Assembly (NCBI GenBank): GCA_011176545.1
Contig: DUEN01000171.1
Span: forward strand, 1 to 34,455
Length of the DNA: 34,455 bases
Direction of reading: 5' to 3'
DNA from: Caldilineae bacterium
Lineage (GTDB): Bacteria > Chloroflexota > Anaerolineae > DUEN01
Shown here: in pieces, positions 15,667 to 22,816 of the stretch
Layout: the number at the start of each line of letters is the position of its first letter
Numbering within the stretch: the first letter of the stretch is position 1
The notes under the pieces: model-generated
Database searches by the model: none
The model's input: only the letters and a program-made list of their open reading frames with translations
Told to the model about the DNA's origin: nothing
Made by a program: the position numbers and the translations under genes

Positions 15667-18045
15667 CTACGTTCTCTCGTATCCCAACAGCCGCAGCGCA
15701 TTGGCCACGACCACCAGCGTGCTCCCCTCATGGAAGATGATAGCGATCCCGATGCCCACCAGCCCGAAGAGGGCCATTGGGATCAGAAGGGCGACCACGC
15801 CCAGCGAGGCGATCAGGTTCTGGCGGATGATCCGACGCGCTTGGCGGCTGAGACCCACGGCAAAGGGGAGCTTCGACAGATCGTCGGCCATCAGGGCCAC
15901 GTCGGCCGTCTCCAACGCCACATCGGTGCCCGCGCCGCCCATGGCGATGCCCACTGTGGCCTGGGCCAGGGCCGGCGCGTCGTTGACGCCATCGCCGACC
16001 ATCGCCACGCGACCGTATTGCCTCAGCAGCGCCTGAATGGCCTCCACCTTTTGTTCGGGCAGCAGGTTGGCCTTGAAGTCGGTCAGCCCCACCTGCCGGG
16101 CGATGGCCGCTGCCACCCGCTCGTTGTCCCCGGTGAGCATGATCGTCTCCCGGATGCCCAGGGCCCGCAGTCGCTCCAGGGTCTCTCTGGCCTCTGGGCG
16201 TGGCGTATCAGCCAGGGCGATGATCCCCAGGAAATCCGCCGATGGCGCTTCGCCGTCCGCTGCCGACGTCGGACCGTAGACGATCATGGTCGTCTTGCCC
16301 TCGGCTTCCAGGCGTTCGACCTGAGCGCGCATGTCATCTGGCACAACAAGGCCCTCTGCCTCGAAAAGCTTGAGATTGCCGATCAGCACCGGCTGGCCGT
16401 TCAGCGTGGAGCGCACACCTCGCCCAGTGATCGATTCCAAATCGCCGGCCTGGGGCAGGGTCAGACCTCGCTGCTTGGCCGCCCGCACGACCGCCTGTGC
16501 CAACGGGTGGTTCGATCGTCGTTCCACCGCCGCAGCGACGCGCAGCAGATCATCCGTGGAGATGGGGGATTGGGGATTGGGGATGATGGCGGTCATCCTG
16601 GGCTGGCCGTGGGTAAGGGTGCCCGTCTTGTCGAAGGCCATGGCCCGTATCGCGCCCAGGTTTTCCAGGTACACGCCCCCCTTGATCAACACCCCATTGC
16701 GGGCTGCCTGGGCGACGCCCGATAACACGGCTGACGGGGTGGCGATGGCCAGGGCACAGGGGCTGGCTGCTACCAGGATGGTCATCCCGCGCAGGAAGGC
16801 TTCCCCAAAGGGCAGCCAGCCGACCAACGGTGGCAGGAAGATGATCCCCGCCACGCCGATCAGCACCGCCGGCACGAAGAGGCGCTCAAACTTCTCGGTG
16901 AACTGCTGCGTGGGGGATTTCTGCGTCTGAGCCTCCTCCACCATCTTGATGACGCGAGCCAGGGTGGTGTCCTGGGCTAGGCGGGTCACCTCGATCTCCA
17001 GCGTCCCCTCGCCGTTGACCGTGCCGGCGAACACCTCATCTCCCTCGCCCTTTTCCACCGGCACGCTCTCGCCGGTGATGGGTGATTGATCCACCGCTGA
17101 CCGCCCCTGGATCACCCGGCCGTCCACCGGGATGCGGTCGCCAGGGCGGACCACCACGATATCGCCGCGCACCACCTCCTCCACCGGAAGCTCGACCTCG
17201 CGCCCGTCGCGTCGCACTAAGGCCGTCTCAGGGGTCAGCTCGCCCAGGGCGCGGATGGCCGCCCGCGCCTTGCCGGTGGCGTAGTGCTCCAGGGCGTGGC
17301 CCAGGCTGAAGAGAAAGAGGAGCAATGCCCCTTCCGCCCATTCGCCCAACACCGCGGCGCCGATGGCGGCCACGACCATCAGGAAGTCGATGTCGAACCG
17401 GAGGTGGAGTACCGCCTTAAGCCCATGCCGCGTGGCATCGTACCCTCCCGTCAGGTAGGCGAGGGCATAGAGCCCCATGGCCGTCAGCCGGGGTAGGCCC
17501 AGGAAGCTCTCACCTATCCAGCCCAAGAGCAGGAAGGCACCGGATGAGATGGCCAGGACGAGCTCCCCATTCTCTCGCAGCCAGCCGCGCTTCTCCTCCT
17601 CTTCTACGATCTCGTATCCAAGGTAGGCCACGCGCTTGAAGATGTCCTGGCGGGAGATGATCCGGCTGTCGTACTCGATGCGCATCCTCTCGGCCGCGTA
17701 GTTAACGGAGACGCTGAGGACGCCGTCCATCCGCCCCAGGATGTGCTCGATGCTGAGGGCGCAGTCGGGGCAGTCCATACCCGTGATGCGCACCGTCTCA
17801 TGGCGATAGCGATCGCTCACCTGAGCACCCGCCTGCTCGGCCCAGCGTTGCACCTGGGATAGGGATACTATGCTGGGGTCGTAGTGGATACACAGCCGCG
17901 CCTGCCCGTTTTCGCGTCCCACGTGGACATGGTGGATGCCCTTGCGCTGGCTCAACAGCTCCTGCAGGCGTTCCACGCATTGATCACGCTCATCCTCGAC
18001 TCCAGGTAAGAGGAGAGGGATCTCCAGTTGAAGTTTCTCTATCAT
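15667..18045 (-). CDS. P1B-4-type metal ATPase (SPC motif) with N-terminal HMA domains
   Basis: Heavy-metal P-type ATPase, 792 aa. The transmembrane motif is SPC ([12 protein letters not shown]) rather than CPC, and the last helix carries [16 protein letters not shown]. Both are signatures of P1B-4 (CoaT/CtpD-like) pumps that export Co2+, Fe2+, Zn2+ or Ni2+. [17 protein letters not shown] and [10 protein letters not shown] are intact. Unlike most P1B-4 pumps, it has an N-terminal ferredoxin-like domain plus an HMA with GMDCPDC, closely resembling the N-terminus of the other ATPase in this cluster. A GGGGATT repeat lies inside the N-domain coding region. It is the first gene of the metal cluster, behind a promoter with a palindromic operator. 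Confidence 0.93.
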   Translation of the reverse strand: MIEKLQLEIPLLLPGVEDERDQCVERLQELLSQRKGIHHVHVGRENGQARLCIHYDPSIVSLSQVQRWAEQAGAQVSDRYRHETVRITGMDCPDCALSIEHILGRMDGVLSVSVNYAAERMRIEYDSRIISRQDIFKRVAYLGYEIVEEEEKRGWLRENGELVLAISSGAFLLLGWIGESFLGLPRLTAMGLYALAYLTGGYDATRHGLKAVLHLRFDIDFLMVVAAIGAAVLGEWAEGALLLFLFSLGHALEHYATGKARAAIRALGELTPETALVRRDGREVELPVEEVVRGDIVVVRPGDRIPVDGRVIQGRSAVDQSPITGESVPVEKGEGDEVFAGTVNGEGTLEIEVTRLAQDTTLARVIKMVEEAQTQKSPTQQFTEKFERLFVPAVLIGVAGIIFLPPLVGWLPFGEAFLRGMTILVAASPCALAIATPSAVLSGVAQAARNGVLIKGGVYLENLGAIRAMAFDKTGTLTHGQPRMTAIIPNPQSPISTDDLLRVAAAVERRSNHPLAQAVVRAAKQRGLTLPQAGDLESITGRGVRSTLNGQPVLIGNLKLFEAEGLVVPDDMRAQVERLEAEGKTTMIVYGPTSAADGEAPSADFLGIIALADTPRPEARETLERLRALGIRETIMLTGDNERVAAAIARQVGLTDFKANLLPEQKVEAIQALLRQYGRVAMVGDGVNDAPALAQATVGIAMGGAGTDVALETADVALMADDLSKLPFAVGLSRQARRIIRQNLIASLGVVALLIPMALFGLVGIGIAIIFHEGSTLVVVANALRLLGYERT
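16563..16584 (+). repeat. GGGGATT heptanucleotide repeat within the P1B-4 ATPase gene
   Basis: Three consecutive GGGGAT(T) units on the plus strand encode the Pro/Ser-rich loop [10 protein letters not shown] in the ATPase nucleotide-binding domain. Unit length 7 would shift the frame with each copy gained or lost, so it is a possible phase-variable site. Confidence 0.6.
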
Positions 18046-18081
18046 GAACCGTTCTCTTATCTTTCTGTGACATACCTAACA

Positions 18082-18099
18082 TATGAGAGTGTGCTCATA
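18082..18099 (-). promoter_or_regulatory. ArsR/SmtB-like palindromic operator
   Basis: TATGAG (18082-18087) and CTCATA (18094-18099) form a perfect inverted repeat with a 6-nt spacer. It lies at and just downstream of the -10 of the metal-ATPase promoter. The TGAx-N6-xTCA geometry equals that of SmtB/CzrA-type metal-sensor operators, so metal-relieved repression is likely. No regulator gene of that family is in the window. Confidence 0.55.
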
Positions 18100-18127
18100 C
18101 GTTATCACAGTTCTCCCGTCCTGTCAA
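18099..18127 (-). promoter_or_regulatory. Sigma-70-type promoter for the metal-ATPase operon
   Basis: On the minus strand a perfect -35 TTGACA (18127-18122) is followed after 17 nt by TAACGT (18104-18099), a moderate -10. It lies about 55 nt before the P1B-4 ATPase ATG. Confidence 0.6.
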
Positions 18128-18166
18128 CTTCGCGTGTGACCGGTAGTTATCCCAGTACCTGGATAC

Positions 18167-18200
18167 ATAAAAAGCCCCCAGGATCTATCCCTGGGGGCTT
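18167..18200 (-). terminator. Rho-independent terminator after the DUF302 gene
   Basis: On the minus strand AAGCCCCCAGG (18200-18190) pairs perfectly with CCTGGGGGCTT (18182-18172) around a 7-nt loop and runs into TTTTTA. It ends the SHOCT-DUF302 transcript just upstream of the metal-operon promoter. Confidence 0.85.
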
Positions 18201-18223
18201 CTTGTGCCTGAGGCAGCGGACGG

Positions 18224-18637
18224 TTACCGATTCAAGGCCTCGATAACCCTTAACAGACGCGTCCTCGCCTCTTCGGCTATAGGTTTCAGGTTGGCGTTCT
18301 CCACTACATCCAGCATCGTCAGCGGGTCCACAATCGAGACAACGCTACCGCCATCCTCCTCGTACACGATGACGTTGCATGGCAACAGCAGGCCGATCTC
18401 CGGCTCCGCGAGGAGCGCCTGATGTGCCAGCGGGGGATTGCAGGCGCCAAGGATGACATACTTATGGAAATCCACGCTCAGCTTCTTCTTCAACGTCGCC
18501 TGTACATCGATCTCTGTCAATATCCCAAAGCCCTCTTCTTTTAGAGCTTCGATCACTCGCTCCACAGCTTCCTCATAAGCCAGGTTCAGCCGTGTTCGGA
18601 ATGCGTAGTCCACTTTTGTCTTCGTCATGTCATTCAT
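18224..18637 (-). CDS. DUF302 family protein
   Basis: Full-length DUF302 domain protein, 137 aa, cytoplasmic with no signal peptide. It shows the family pattern: an early EEAVERVIEALKEEGFGILTEID block, a central HKYVILGACNPPLAHQAL block and LLLPCNVIVYEEDGG near the middle. Its biochemical role is unknown, but members are often found near thiol, sulfur and metal-stress genes. It lies 16 nt after the SHOCT-domain gene on the same strand and is followed by a strong terminator. Confidence 0.88.
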   Translation of the reverse strand: MNDMTKTKVDYAFRTRLNLAYEEAVERVIEALKEEGFGILTEIDVQATLKKKLSVDFHKYVILGACNPPLAHQALLAEPEIGLLLPCNVIVYEEDGGSVVSIVDPLTMLDVVENANLKPIAEEARTRLLRVIEALNR

Positions 18638-18653
18638 TCTCCTTGAAAGATTT

Positions 18654-18902
18654 TTAACCTGTCAGGTCTTGAAGCATCTGCTCGTATTCCGCCTTGGAAA
18701 TCTCGCCACGAGCGTAACGCTGCTTCAGGATCTCCACTGCGGATTCAGCAGGCCCCGATGGCCGTGTCGATGCCTGAGGTGGGGCCGACTGGGGCGCCCG
18801 GGGGAAAAGAGTCCCCAGCACCCATACGGCCAATCCGATGATCACGACCCAAAAGATGAGCATGAAGATCAACCCTAAGCCTCCAAAGCCAAATCCCATC
18901 AT
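18654..18902 (-). CDS. Small SHOCT-domain membrane protein
   Basis: 82-aa protein with one N-terminal transmembrane helix (GLIFMLIFWVVIIGLAVWVLG), a Pro/Ala/Ser linker and a C-terminal SHOCT motif (ILKQRYARGEISKAEYEQML). This domain commonly ends small membrane proteins of oligomeric or regulatory type. ATG at 18902 is preceded by AAAGGAGG at 7 nt, a near-perfect ribosome site. It is co-directional with and just upstream of the DUF302 gene. Confidence 0.9.
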   Translation of the reverse strand: MMGFGFGGLGLIFMLIFWVVIIGLAVWVLGTLFPRAPQSAPPQASTRPSGPAESAVEILKQRYARGEISKAEYEQMLQDLTG

Positions 18903-18954
18903 GATATATCCTCCTTTCACCGTCTATCGGTGTCTATTTCCTGATTGCGGTCCA

Positions 18955-18960
18955 AGTATA
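18955..18960 (-). promoter_or_regulatory. Possible -10 of the SHOCT-DUF302 operon
   Basis: TATACT on the minus strand lies ~50 nt before the SHOCT gene ribosome site. No good -35 was found at 16-18 nt, so support is weak. Confidence 0.28.
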
Positions 18961-19065
18961 CCCAGTGACCGTGACAGGCCGATAAAGGTTATATGAAGGA
19001 TTGATGACAATCAATCCTCCGTTTGTGAAGCCATCGTCGCCTGGATAGGAGGATATGGAACGGGC

Positions 19066-20196
19066 TCACGCGGGGTTTGAGGATGAGGAAAGAGGGATGG
19101 TGAAGGTGAAGGTGCTGCCTTGGCCGGGACCCAGGCTTTCCGCCCAGATACGGCCGTCATGTGCCTTTACCAAGTGCTTGGCGATGGTTAGGCCGATCCC
19201 GCTGCCGCCGCCAGCGCGGGAGCGGGATTTGTCCACGCGATAGAAGCGCTCGAAGATGTGTGGCAGGTGTTCGGGGGAGATGCCGATGCCGGTATCCTGG
19301 ACCTCCACCACCGCTTCGTCTTCCTGGACTCGCGCTCGCACCCATACAGTTCCACCAGGGGACGTGTATTGCAGGGCGTTGCCCATAAGATTCAGCAAGA
19401 CCTGGGTGACCCTGCTGGGATCCACCCACACTTTGGGCAGGTCCTCAGGCAAAACCAAGTGGAGGTTGACACTCTTGTCCTCAAATTGCGGCTCAAGCCG
19501 GGCAGCGGCGGATCGGATCAGGTCCGCCAGGGAGACGTACTGACGATGGAGGGCGATCTGCCCTGCCTCCGCGCGCGAGAGTTCCTCCAGGTCCTGCACG
19601 AGGCGCTGTAGCCGGGCGACCTCTCGTTGGACGTCCAGGAACGTCGCGGGCTCCGGCGGCAGCACACCATCGATCAGCCCCTCCATGATGCTCTTGATGC
19701 TGCTGAGGGGCGTGCGCAACTCGTGTGCCACGTTCCCGATGAGCTCCAGGCGCCGTTGCTCGGTACGCTCCAACGTCTCCGCCATGCGGTTGAACGCCTG
19801 GGCCAGCGTCCCCAATTCGTCTTCACTGGTCACCCGCACGCGCTCGCGATAATCGCCGGCGGCGATGCGCTGGCTGGCTTCCATCATCGCCCGTACCGGC
19901 GCGACGATGCGCCGGGCCGTGAACGTGCTGACGATCACCGCGGCCACGATCGCCGCCCCTGCGGCGAACAGGAGGACCTCGTGCACGGCCGCCAGGAAGT
20001 TATCATGCAGGTCAGCGACCAGGGCGGGATCGTCGCCTAAGATGGCCCGCATCTGGGCGATGTGCTTCGCCAACGCGCTGGGCGCATGGTATTCAGCTGT
20101 GGTGGCCAGCACGGTCACGCCGATGAGCACGATGACCAGATGGGCCAGGAACAGCTTCCATCCCAGCCGGCGGCGCAGCAACGTCAACAGCCTCAT
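19066..20196 (-). CDS. BaeS/PhoR-type sensor histidine kinase
   Basis: Membrane sensor kinase, 376 aa. Two transmembrane helices (about residues 14-32 and 74-95) enclose a short ~40-residue extracytoplasmic loop, too small for a large ligand domain. Then follow HAMP (RRIVAPVRAMMEAS...), the dimerisation/phospho-acceptor block NVAHELRTPLSSI with the phosphorylatable His, and a HATPase_c domain (NLMGNALQYTSPGG, DTGIGISPEHLP, GSGIGLTIAK). The gene overlaps the response regulator by ATGA. Genomic context suggests sensing of envelope, metal or redox stress, but the signal is not visible in the sequence. Confidence 0.93.
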   Translation of the reverse strand: MRLLTLLRRRLGWKLFLAHLVIVLIGVTVLATTAEYHAPSALAKHIAQMRAILGDDPALVADLHDNFLAAVHEVLLFAAGAAIVAAVIVSTFTARRIVAPVRAMMEASQRIAAGDYRERVRVTSEDELGTLAQAFNRMAETLERTEQRRLELIGNVAHELRTPLSSIKSIMEGLIDGVLPPEPATFLDVQREVARLQRLVQDLEELSRAEAGQIALHRQYVSLADLIRSAAARLEPQFEDKSVNLHLVLPEDLPKVWVDPSRVTQVLLNLMGNALQYTSPGGTVWVRARVQEDEAVVEVQDTGIGISPEHLPHIFERFYRVDKSRSRAGGGSGIGLTIAKHLVKAHDGRIWAESLGPGQGSTFTFTIPLSSSSNPA

Positions 20197-20885
20197 GCTG
20201 GCTTATCCTCGAACCGATATCCGGCCCCGCGCACGGTGACGATCAACGTCGGATGGGCCGGATCGTCCTCGATCTTCTTACGGATGCGCCCGATATGCAC
20301 ATCCACCACGCGCTCATCACCGTAGTAATCGTAACCCCACACCTGCTCGATGAGCTGATCTCGGCTCAGTACGCGCCCGTGATGGCGCGCTAGGGTCAAC
20401 AGCAGGTCGAACTCGATGGGCGTCAACTCGATGGGCTCTCCGTGCTTCCAGACCTGACGGGCGTCCGGGTCGATGCGCAGACGTTGAAAGCTCAGCGTGG
20501 ATTCGGCCATACCGGCCCCGCGCCCGCGACGCAGGATGGCCTTCACCCGAGCGACCAGCTCTCGCGGGCTGAAGGGTTTGGTCAGGTAATCATCCGCGCC
20601 GACGGTGAGGCCGATCACCCTGTCCATCTCATCGGCCCGCGCGGTCAGCATCAGCACGTAGACATCTGACTCCTGGCGCAGCCGTCGCAAGACCTCTAGG
20701 CCATCCAGTCCTGGCAGCATGATATCGAGAACGATCAGATCAGGGCGATAGGCTCTGGCGGCCTTGAGGGCCGTCAGCCCATCCGCGGCCGTGTACACAG
20801 TATATCCCTCGCGCTCCAGATAGGCCTGGACGACGTTTAGGATGTTGGGCTCGTCGTCCACCACGAGCACGGTCGCTCCCGGCAT
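20193..20885 (-). CDS. OmpR/PhoB-family response regulator
   Basis: Transcription factor, 230 aa. The receiver domain starts VLVVDDEPNIL and includes the phospho-acceptor Asp in LIVLDIMLPGLDG, Thr in LMLTARAD and Lys in YLTKPF. The C-terminal winged-helix DNA-binding domain has ELTPIEFDLLLTLARH and VVDVHIGRIRKKIE. The ATG at 20885 follows GAGGAGGAATTC and was preferred over a longer open frame reaching 20996. It is translated just before its cognate kinase. Targets are unknown; neighbouring metal, glutaredoxin and DUF302 genes are candidates. Confidence 0.93.
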   Translation of the reverse strand: MPGATVLVVDDEPNILNVVQAYLEREGYTVYTAADGLTALKAARAYRPDLIVLDIMLPGLDGLEVLRRLRQESDVYVLMLTARADEMDRVIGLTVGADDYLTKPFSPRELVARVKAILRRGRGAGMAESTLSFQRLRIDPDARQVWKHGEPIELTPIEFDLLLTLARHHGRVLSRDQLIEQVWGYDYYGDERVVDVHIGRIRKKIEDDPAHPTLIVTVRGAGYRFEDKPA

Positions 20886-20928
20886 GAATTCCTCCTCGTC
20901 TCTTTGATGGGCGTCTGCCTCTTCTGGC

Positions 20929-21360
20929 TCACGCGATGCCTTCGTGTTCTGCCGTGGCCTCGGCTGTGTCCTCGAGCGCGCTCTCCCGATCTCCAACGCG
21001 GGCGATAATCAGCTTGAAGATCCCGCGGGTGCCCATGTCCTCGACCCGCTCCACGATGAGCCCTGCCCGGCGCACGTTATCCACCGTCCTCCGGTTGATA
21101 TGCGGTCCCATCAAACGAGCGCTCACGGGATCGAGCAGATCCATGATCCGGCCCAAAACGGGATGCTCAGAGCACACGTGTTCCAGGAGGACGACCTGGC
21201 TGCCCGGCTTGACCACGCGAGCCATCTCCTGTAATCCTAACACCATATCCGGAACGGAACAAAAGATGAATGTGGCAACGGCGCTATCGAAGGTGTCATC
21301 CGGAAAGTCCAGGGCTTGCGCGTCTATCTGGATCAGGTGCACTTGCCCAATATGCCTCAC
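20929..21360 (-). pseudogene. N-terminally truncated UbiE-like SAM methyltransferase
   Basis: 143 codons match only the C-terminal two thirds of a class I methyltransferase: IDAQALDFPDDTFDSAVATF, then LGLQEMARVVKPGSQVVLLEHV and NRRTVDNVRRAGLI. The N-terminal region with the SAM-binding GxGTG motif is missing. Upstream DNA in the same frame has TGA-ATG-TGA and then unrelated sequence. A GTG at 21360 could start a short product, but no good ribosome site is visible. I infer a deletion remnant; it may still be transcribed with the two-component genes. Confidence 0.7.
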
Positions 21361-21542
21361 GCTTCACATTCAAATGAATAGAGGCCTCACCAGCGAGGAT
21401 GTGATCGAGATGCCGCCAGGTCCTGACCGAACCTGCCACAGGCCAAACGGCTGGTATGGTCCCAGGCCGAATCGCCATATCCAGATCCGTGATTCTCGTC
21501 GATAATATTAGGTAAGAGGAAACGTTCATATTGGTATACACG

Positions 21543-21548
21543 TATAAT
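21543..21548 (+). promoter_or_regulatory. Candidate -10 for the glutaredoxin-cytochrome operon
   Basis: A perfect TATAAT lies in the AT-rich 21520-21555 stretch, 99 nt before the first glutaredoxin ATG. No convincing -35 at the right spacing was found. Confidence 0.35.
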
Positions 21549-21562
21549 ATACACAACGGAAA

Positions 21563-21591
21563 GTAGGGGCGCGGCGGCGCTGCGTCCCCAC
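21563..21591. repeat. REP-like imperfect palindrome
   Basis: GTAGGGGCGCGGC and GCTGCGTCCCCAC form an imperfect inverted repeat between the truncated methyltransferase and the glutaredoxin operon. It belongs to the GTAGGGGC group seen elsewhere in the window. Confidence 0.5.
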
Positions 21592-21646
21592 GAGAGGATC
21601 ATGCTGTCTATCCTAATGTGAGCGAGATGAAAAAAGGAGGCGTGGC

Positions 21647-21895
21647 ATGAGTGCGAAGAAAGTTATCGTCTATACCCAACCTGGCTGACTGTTCTGTGGA
21701 AAGGTGAAAGAGTTTCTTTCACAAAAGGGTATCCCTTTCACGGAGCGGGACGTCTCTCAAGATGAGGAGGCCCTCAGGGAACTGGAGAAGCTGGGCATGA
21801 TGACGACGCCGGTGACGCTCATCGACGATGAGATGGTGGTCGGCTTTGACCCTCGAAAGCTAGAGCAACTGTTAGGGAGTGAGGGGGAAGCATGA
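21647..21895 (+). CDS. Glutaredoxin-like selenoprotein 1 (U-L-F-C)
   Basis: 82-aa glutaredoxin/NrdH-like protein read through TGA at 21686-21688 (codon 14). The start MSAKKVIVYTQPG leads into U14-L-F-C17, then GKVKEFLSQKGIPFTERDVS, the cis-proline loop TTPVTLIDDE and a C-terminal GFDPRKLEQLL helix. Cys homologues have CPYC or CxxC at this site, so UGA substitutes for the nucleophilic first cysteine. AAAAAGGAGG precedes the ATG. Without recoding the frame would give a 13-residue peptide. Its stop TGA overlaps the next gene's ATG, so UGA has both meanings in this one message. Probably cytoplasmic thiol reduction. Confidence 0.93.
21704..21722 (+). promoter_or_regulatory. Candidate SECIS element in glutaredoxin 1 mRNA
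   Basis: Beginning 15 nt after the UGA, GUGAAAG (21704-21710) pairs perfectly with CUUUCAC (21716-21722) around the 5-nt loop AGUUU, which contains GU. Loop position is about 22 nt from the UGA. Confidence 0.82.
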
Positions 21896-22245
21896 GAGAG
21901 CTACTGCGCAAATGGTTCGGCCGCCAGGAGAGAGGGGTGGTCATCTACACCCAGCCTACCTGAGGGGACTGTCAGGCTGCGAAGAGGTTCTTCGCCCAGC
22001 AGGGTATTCCCTTCACGGAGAAGGATGTGACCGCGGACGAACGTTATATGGCGGAGCTTAAACGCCTGGTGGGGCGCTTCGCTACGCCCGCTCTGGTAAT
22101 CGACGGCGAGGTCCTGTTAGGTTTCGGGATGAACCTCCCTCGGGTTAGGGAGCTCTTGGTGGCCGGTGGGTATCTCAAGGAACGGGACCAGCAGAGCGAT
22201 CAGGAGGCCGATCGAACGATCTCATCAGGAGGAGAGGACGCATGA
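21892..22245 (+). CDS. Glutaredoxin-like selenoprotein 2 (U-G-D-C)
   Basis: 117-aa glutaredoxin-like protein read through TGA at 21961-21963 (codon 24). The first ~15 residues are basic (RELLRKWFGRQERG), then VVIYTQPT-U24-G-D-C27-QAAKRFFAQQGIPF, the cis-proline loop ATPALVIDGE and a tail rich in Asp/Gln/Ser. It overlaps the first glutaredoxin (ATGA) and the cytochrome gene (ATGA), so all three are translationally coupled. The UxxC motif differs from that of the first copy, so this is a diverged paralogue rather than a recent duplicate. The hydrophilic tail of ~25 residues is not part of the fold. Confidence 0.92.
21979..21995 (+). promoter_or_regulatory. Candidate SECIS element in glutaredoxin 2 mRNA
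   Basis: Fifteen nt after the UGA, GCGAAG (21979-21984) pairs with CUUCGC (21990-21995) around the 5-nt loop AGGUU, which contains GU. An outer GCU/AGC pairing is possible across a small bulge. Confidence 0.8.
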
Positions 22246-22760
22246 GACGGATGCTCGGGATACCAGTGATCCGGTGGACCCTCTTGGGAGCGCTGGCCGT
22301 TATCCTGGCTGGCTGTGCCTACGCGGGCTGGGGATGGCAGGGGGCCGCCGCCCCTCGTGAATTTCGCTCAAATGGCGAGCGCATCTACTTCACCGCGACC
22401 AGTGAGCGAGGTACTCCCATTACGGCAGATATGGGGATGGGCATGATGGGCGGCGGTATGATGGGGGGCGGCACTATGAGTTGCGTCAACTGCCATGGCC
22501 CGGATGGACGCGGCGGGCGGGTGCGCATGATGATGCGGACCTTCGTCGCGCCGGATATCCGGTATAAGACCCTCACCGAGGAGAAGATGGAACACGAGGG
22601 AGAGGAAGAGCACCCTCCTTACACCGACGAGACCATCAAGCGCGCTATCACGCAGGGGGTGGACCCGGCCGGCGAGCCGCTGGAATGGCCCATGCCTCGC
22701 TGGTCCATGAGCGATGAGGACCTGGAGGATCTCTTGGACTACCTGAAGAGCCTGGAGTAA
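22242..22760 (+). CDS. Monohaem c-type cytochrome lipoprotein
   Basis: 172-aa secreted cytochrome. The signal peptide ends VILAGC (lipobox), so it should be anchored outside the cytoplasmic membrane. One haem motif, CVNCH, follows an unusual Met/Gly-rich stretch (MGMGMMGGGMMGGG), which could bind copper. Downstream, PMPRWSMSDEDLEDLLDYLKSLE is the usual axial-Met and C-terminal helix of small cytochrome c domains. It overlaps the second glutaredoxin gene (ATGA). It probably carries electrons at the outer face of the membrane. A terminator follows. Confidence 0.9.
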   Translation: MRRMLGIPVIRWTLLGALAVILAGCAYAGWGWQGAAAPREFRSNGERIYFTATSERGTPITADMGMGMMGGGMMGGGTMSCVNCHGPDGRGGRVRMMMRTFVAPDIRYKTLTEEKMEHEGEEEHPPYTDETIKRAITQGVDPAGEPLEWPMPRWSMSDEDLEDLLDYLKSLE

Positions 22761-22766
22761 GCGCAT

Positions 22767-22799
22767 AGAACCCCGGCTTCTCTGAGAAGCGGGGGTTCT
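22767..22799. terminator. Terminator-like hairpin between cytochrome and URO-D-like gene
   Basis: AGAACCCC and GGGGTTCT flank an inner GCTTC/GAAGC stem with a 5-nt loop and one G-G mismatch. It lies between convergent genes and could stop transcripts from both sides, although no long T-run follows. Confidence 0.65.
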
Positions 22800-22816
22800 G
22801 TTCCTCTAGCTCCGAA

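Noticed and set aside
21361-21380. In-frame TGA codons upstream of the truncated methyltransferase as further selenocysteines
   Set aside because: The frame reads TGA-ATG-TGA with no methyltransferase similarity before it and no redox motif, so truncation is simpler.
5929-22245. UGA reassigned to Trp or Gly (alternative genetic code)
   Set aside because: UGA terminates many intact genes here, often as an ATGA overlap, and every readable UGA falls at a conserved Cys position. Selenocysteine explains both.
5929-22245. The five split genes as pseudogenes or sequencing errors
   Set aside because: In each case both halves stay in one frame, the only lesion is TGA at a redox cysteine, domain conservation continues afterwards, and four share the same stem-loop.
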